Shown here: positions 5,820-6,070 of the stretch, one piece after another
Layout of the letters: every line of letters starts with the position of its first letter
How positions within the stretch are numbered: position 1 is the stretch's first letter
Source: Gammaproteobacteria bacterium
GTDB taxonomy: Bacteria; Pseudomonadota; Gammaproteobacteria; DSM-19610
Assembly: GCA_030618475.1 (NCBI GenBank)
Contig: JAUXDG010000177.1
Coordinates: 1-6,070, forward strand
Direction of reading: 5' to 3'
DNA length: 6,070 nt
Notes under the pieces: model-generated
Databases searched by the model: none
What the model was told of the DNA's origin: nothing
Seen by the model: only the letters and a program-made list of their open reading frames with translations
Program-made: the position numbers and the translations under genes

Positions 5820-5966
5820 GAGTACGAAAGTTAGCCGACACAAGCTTTCGGGACCGTCGGCCGCACGAGCCCAGGGACGGGCGAAGGTAGAGCACCAAGA
5901 GTAGGCCCCCTGGAGGGGATGCAGGAGCAATTGCCGGGAGACGCGGCCGTCGAGCAGGGATGTATT
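5820..5966. repeat. GC-rich palindrome-bearing extragenic block
   Basis: No credible gene is present. Short symmetries are packed together: CGAAAG (5825-5830) with CTTTCG (5845-5850), CCCC-TGGA-GGGG (5907-5918), and the palindrome GCAATTGC (5927-5934). The block runs without a break into the 39-bp tandem repeat. From memory, its phrasing (a GGGATGTATTTACA step and a GGATGCAGGAGCAATTG step) resembles multi-copy intergenic repeats of marine or halophilic gammaproteobacteria; this is unverified. It lies upstream of the operon's first gene, so it may carry or block regulatory signals. Confidence 0.45.
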
Positions 5967-6070
5967 TACAAGGTGAATTGCGTAGCAAGAGAGGGTGCCC
6001 TGGGGTACAAGGTGAATTGCGTAGCAAGAGAGGGTGCCCTGGGGTACAAGGTGAATTGCGTAGCAAGACA
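5967..6070. repeat. 39-bp direct tandem repeat, 2.7 copies, running to the window edge
   Basis: Copies at 5967-6005 and 6006-6044 are identical. A third begins at 6045 and matches for 24 bases, diverging at 6069 (C for G). Each unit contains a small hairpin TTGC-GTA-GCAA and a GGG-TG-CCC dyad. Because 39 is 13 codons, any stop-free frame through the unit stays open, producing artificial 13-residue repeats on both strands. The copies abut with no variable spacers, so this is not a CRISPR array. The array may continue or end beyond the window. Confidence 0.9.

Noticed and set aside
5815..6066. 83-codon minus-strand frame with a 13-residue repeat (NSPCTPGHP motif)
   Set aside because: The repeat is just the translation of the 39-bp DNA unit. 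Other frames on the plus strand are equally open, so it is a by-product of the period being a multiple of three.
5967..6070. CRISPR array
   Set aside because: Copies are directly adjacent and identical over the whole unit, with no variable spacers and no cas genes.

Overview
The window reads as chromosomal DNA of a moderately GC-rich bacterium, most likely a gammaproteobacterium. This rests on gene types, codon use and the kind of extragenic repeats present; no rRNA or other marker gene fixes the lineage. There are five complete intact genes plus one short operon gene with an uncertain start, one gene cut by the left edge, and two repeat-bearing non-coding stretches. No phage, transposase, CRISPR array, tRNA or rRNA is visible.

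Layout. At 1-62 (minus) is the N-terminal tip of a cofactor-independent phosphoglycerate mutase (gpmI). At 63-746 is a gene-poor stretch with an imperfect operator-like palindrome close to gpmI and a GC-rich palindromic (REP-like) element near 538-620. At 747-1685 (plus) is a calcineurin-like metallophosphoesterase. Three bases after its stop it meets a convergent, small membrane protein of the CDP-archaeol synthase (CarS/DUF46) family (1689-2168, minus). A 104-bp divergent region separates that gene from an orphan ParA-type ATPase (2273 or 2291 to 2998, plus). The ParA gene overlaps by 18 bp, tail to tail, the last gene of a three-gene minus-strand operon.

The operon (5795 to 2981, minus) is the most substantial system here. 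It encodes a 2Fe-2S ferredoxin-like small subunit (about 100 aa), an FAD/NAD(P)-fold subunit with a C-terminal BFD-like Cys cluster (464 aa), and a DAO-type FAD subunit (373 aa). Both junctions are 4-bp stop/start overlaps (ATGA and GTGA), so the three are probably translated together. The architecture is that of the heterotrimeric amino/imino-acid dehydrogenases: hydrogen cyanide synthase HcnABC, D-hydroxyproline dehydrogenase, and opine/octopine oxidases. The DAO subunit would oxidise a secondary or primary amine and pass electrons through the Fe-S centres to the respiratory chain. The substrate cannot be read from this window, because no racemase, permease, aldolase or regulator is present.

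The right end (about 5820-6070) is non-coding and repetitive. A GC-rich block with several palindromes leads into a 39-bp tandem repeat (2.7 copies, running to the edge). The operon's transcription must start in or right beside this block, and whether its first gene begins at TTG or ATG is open.
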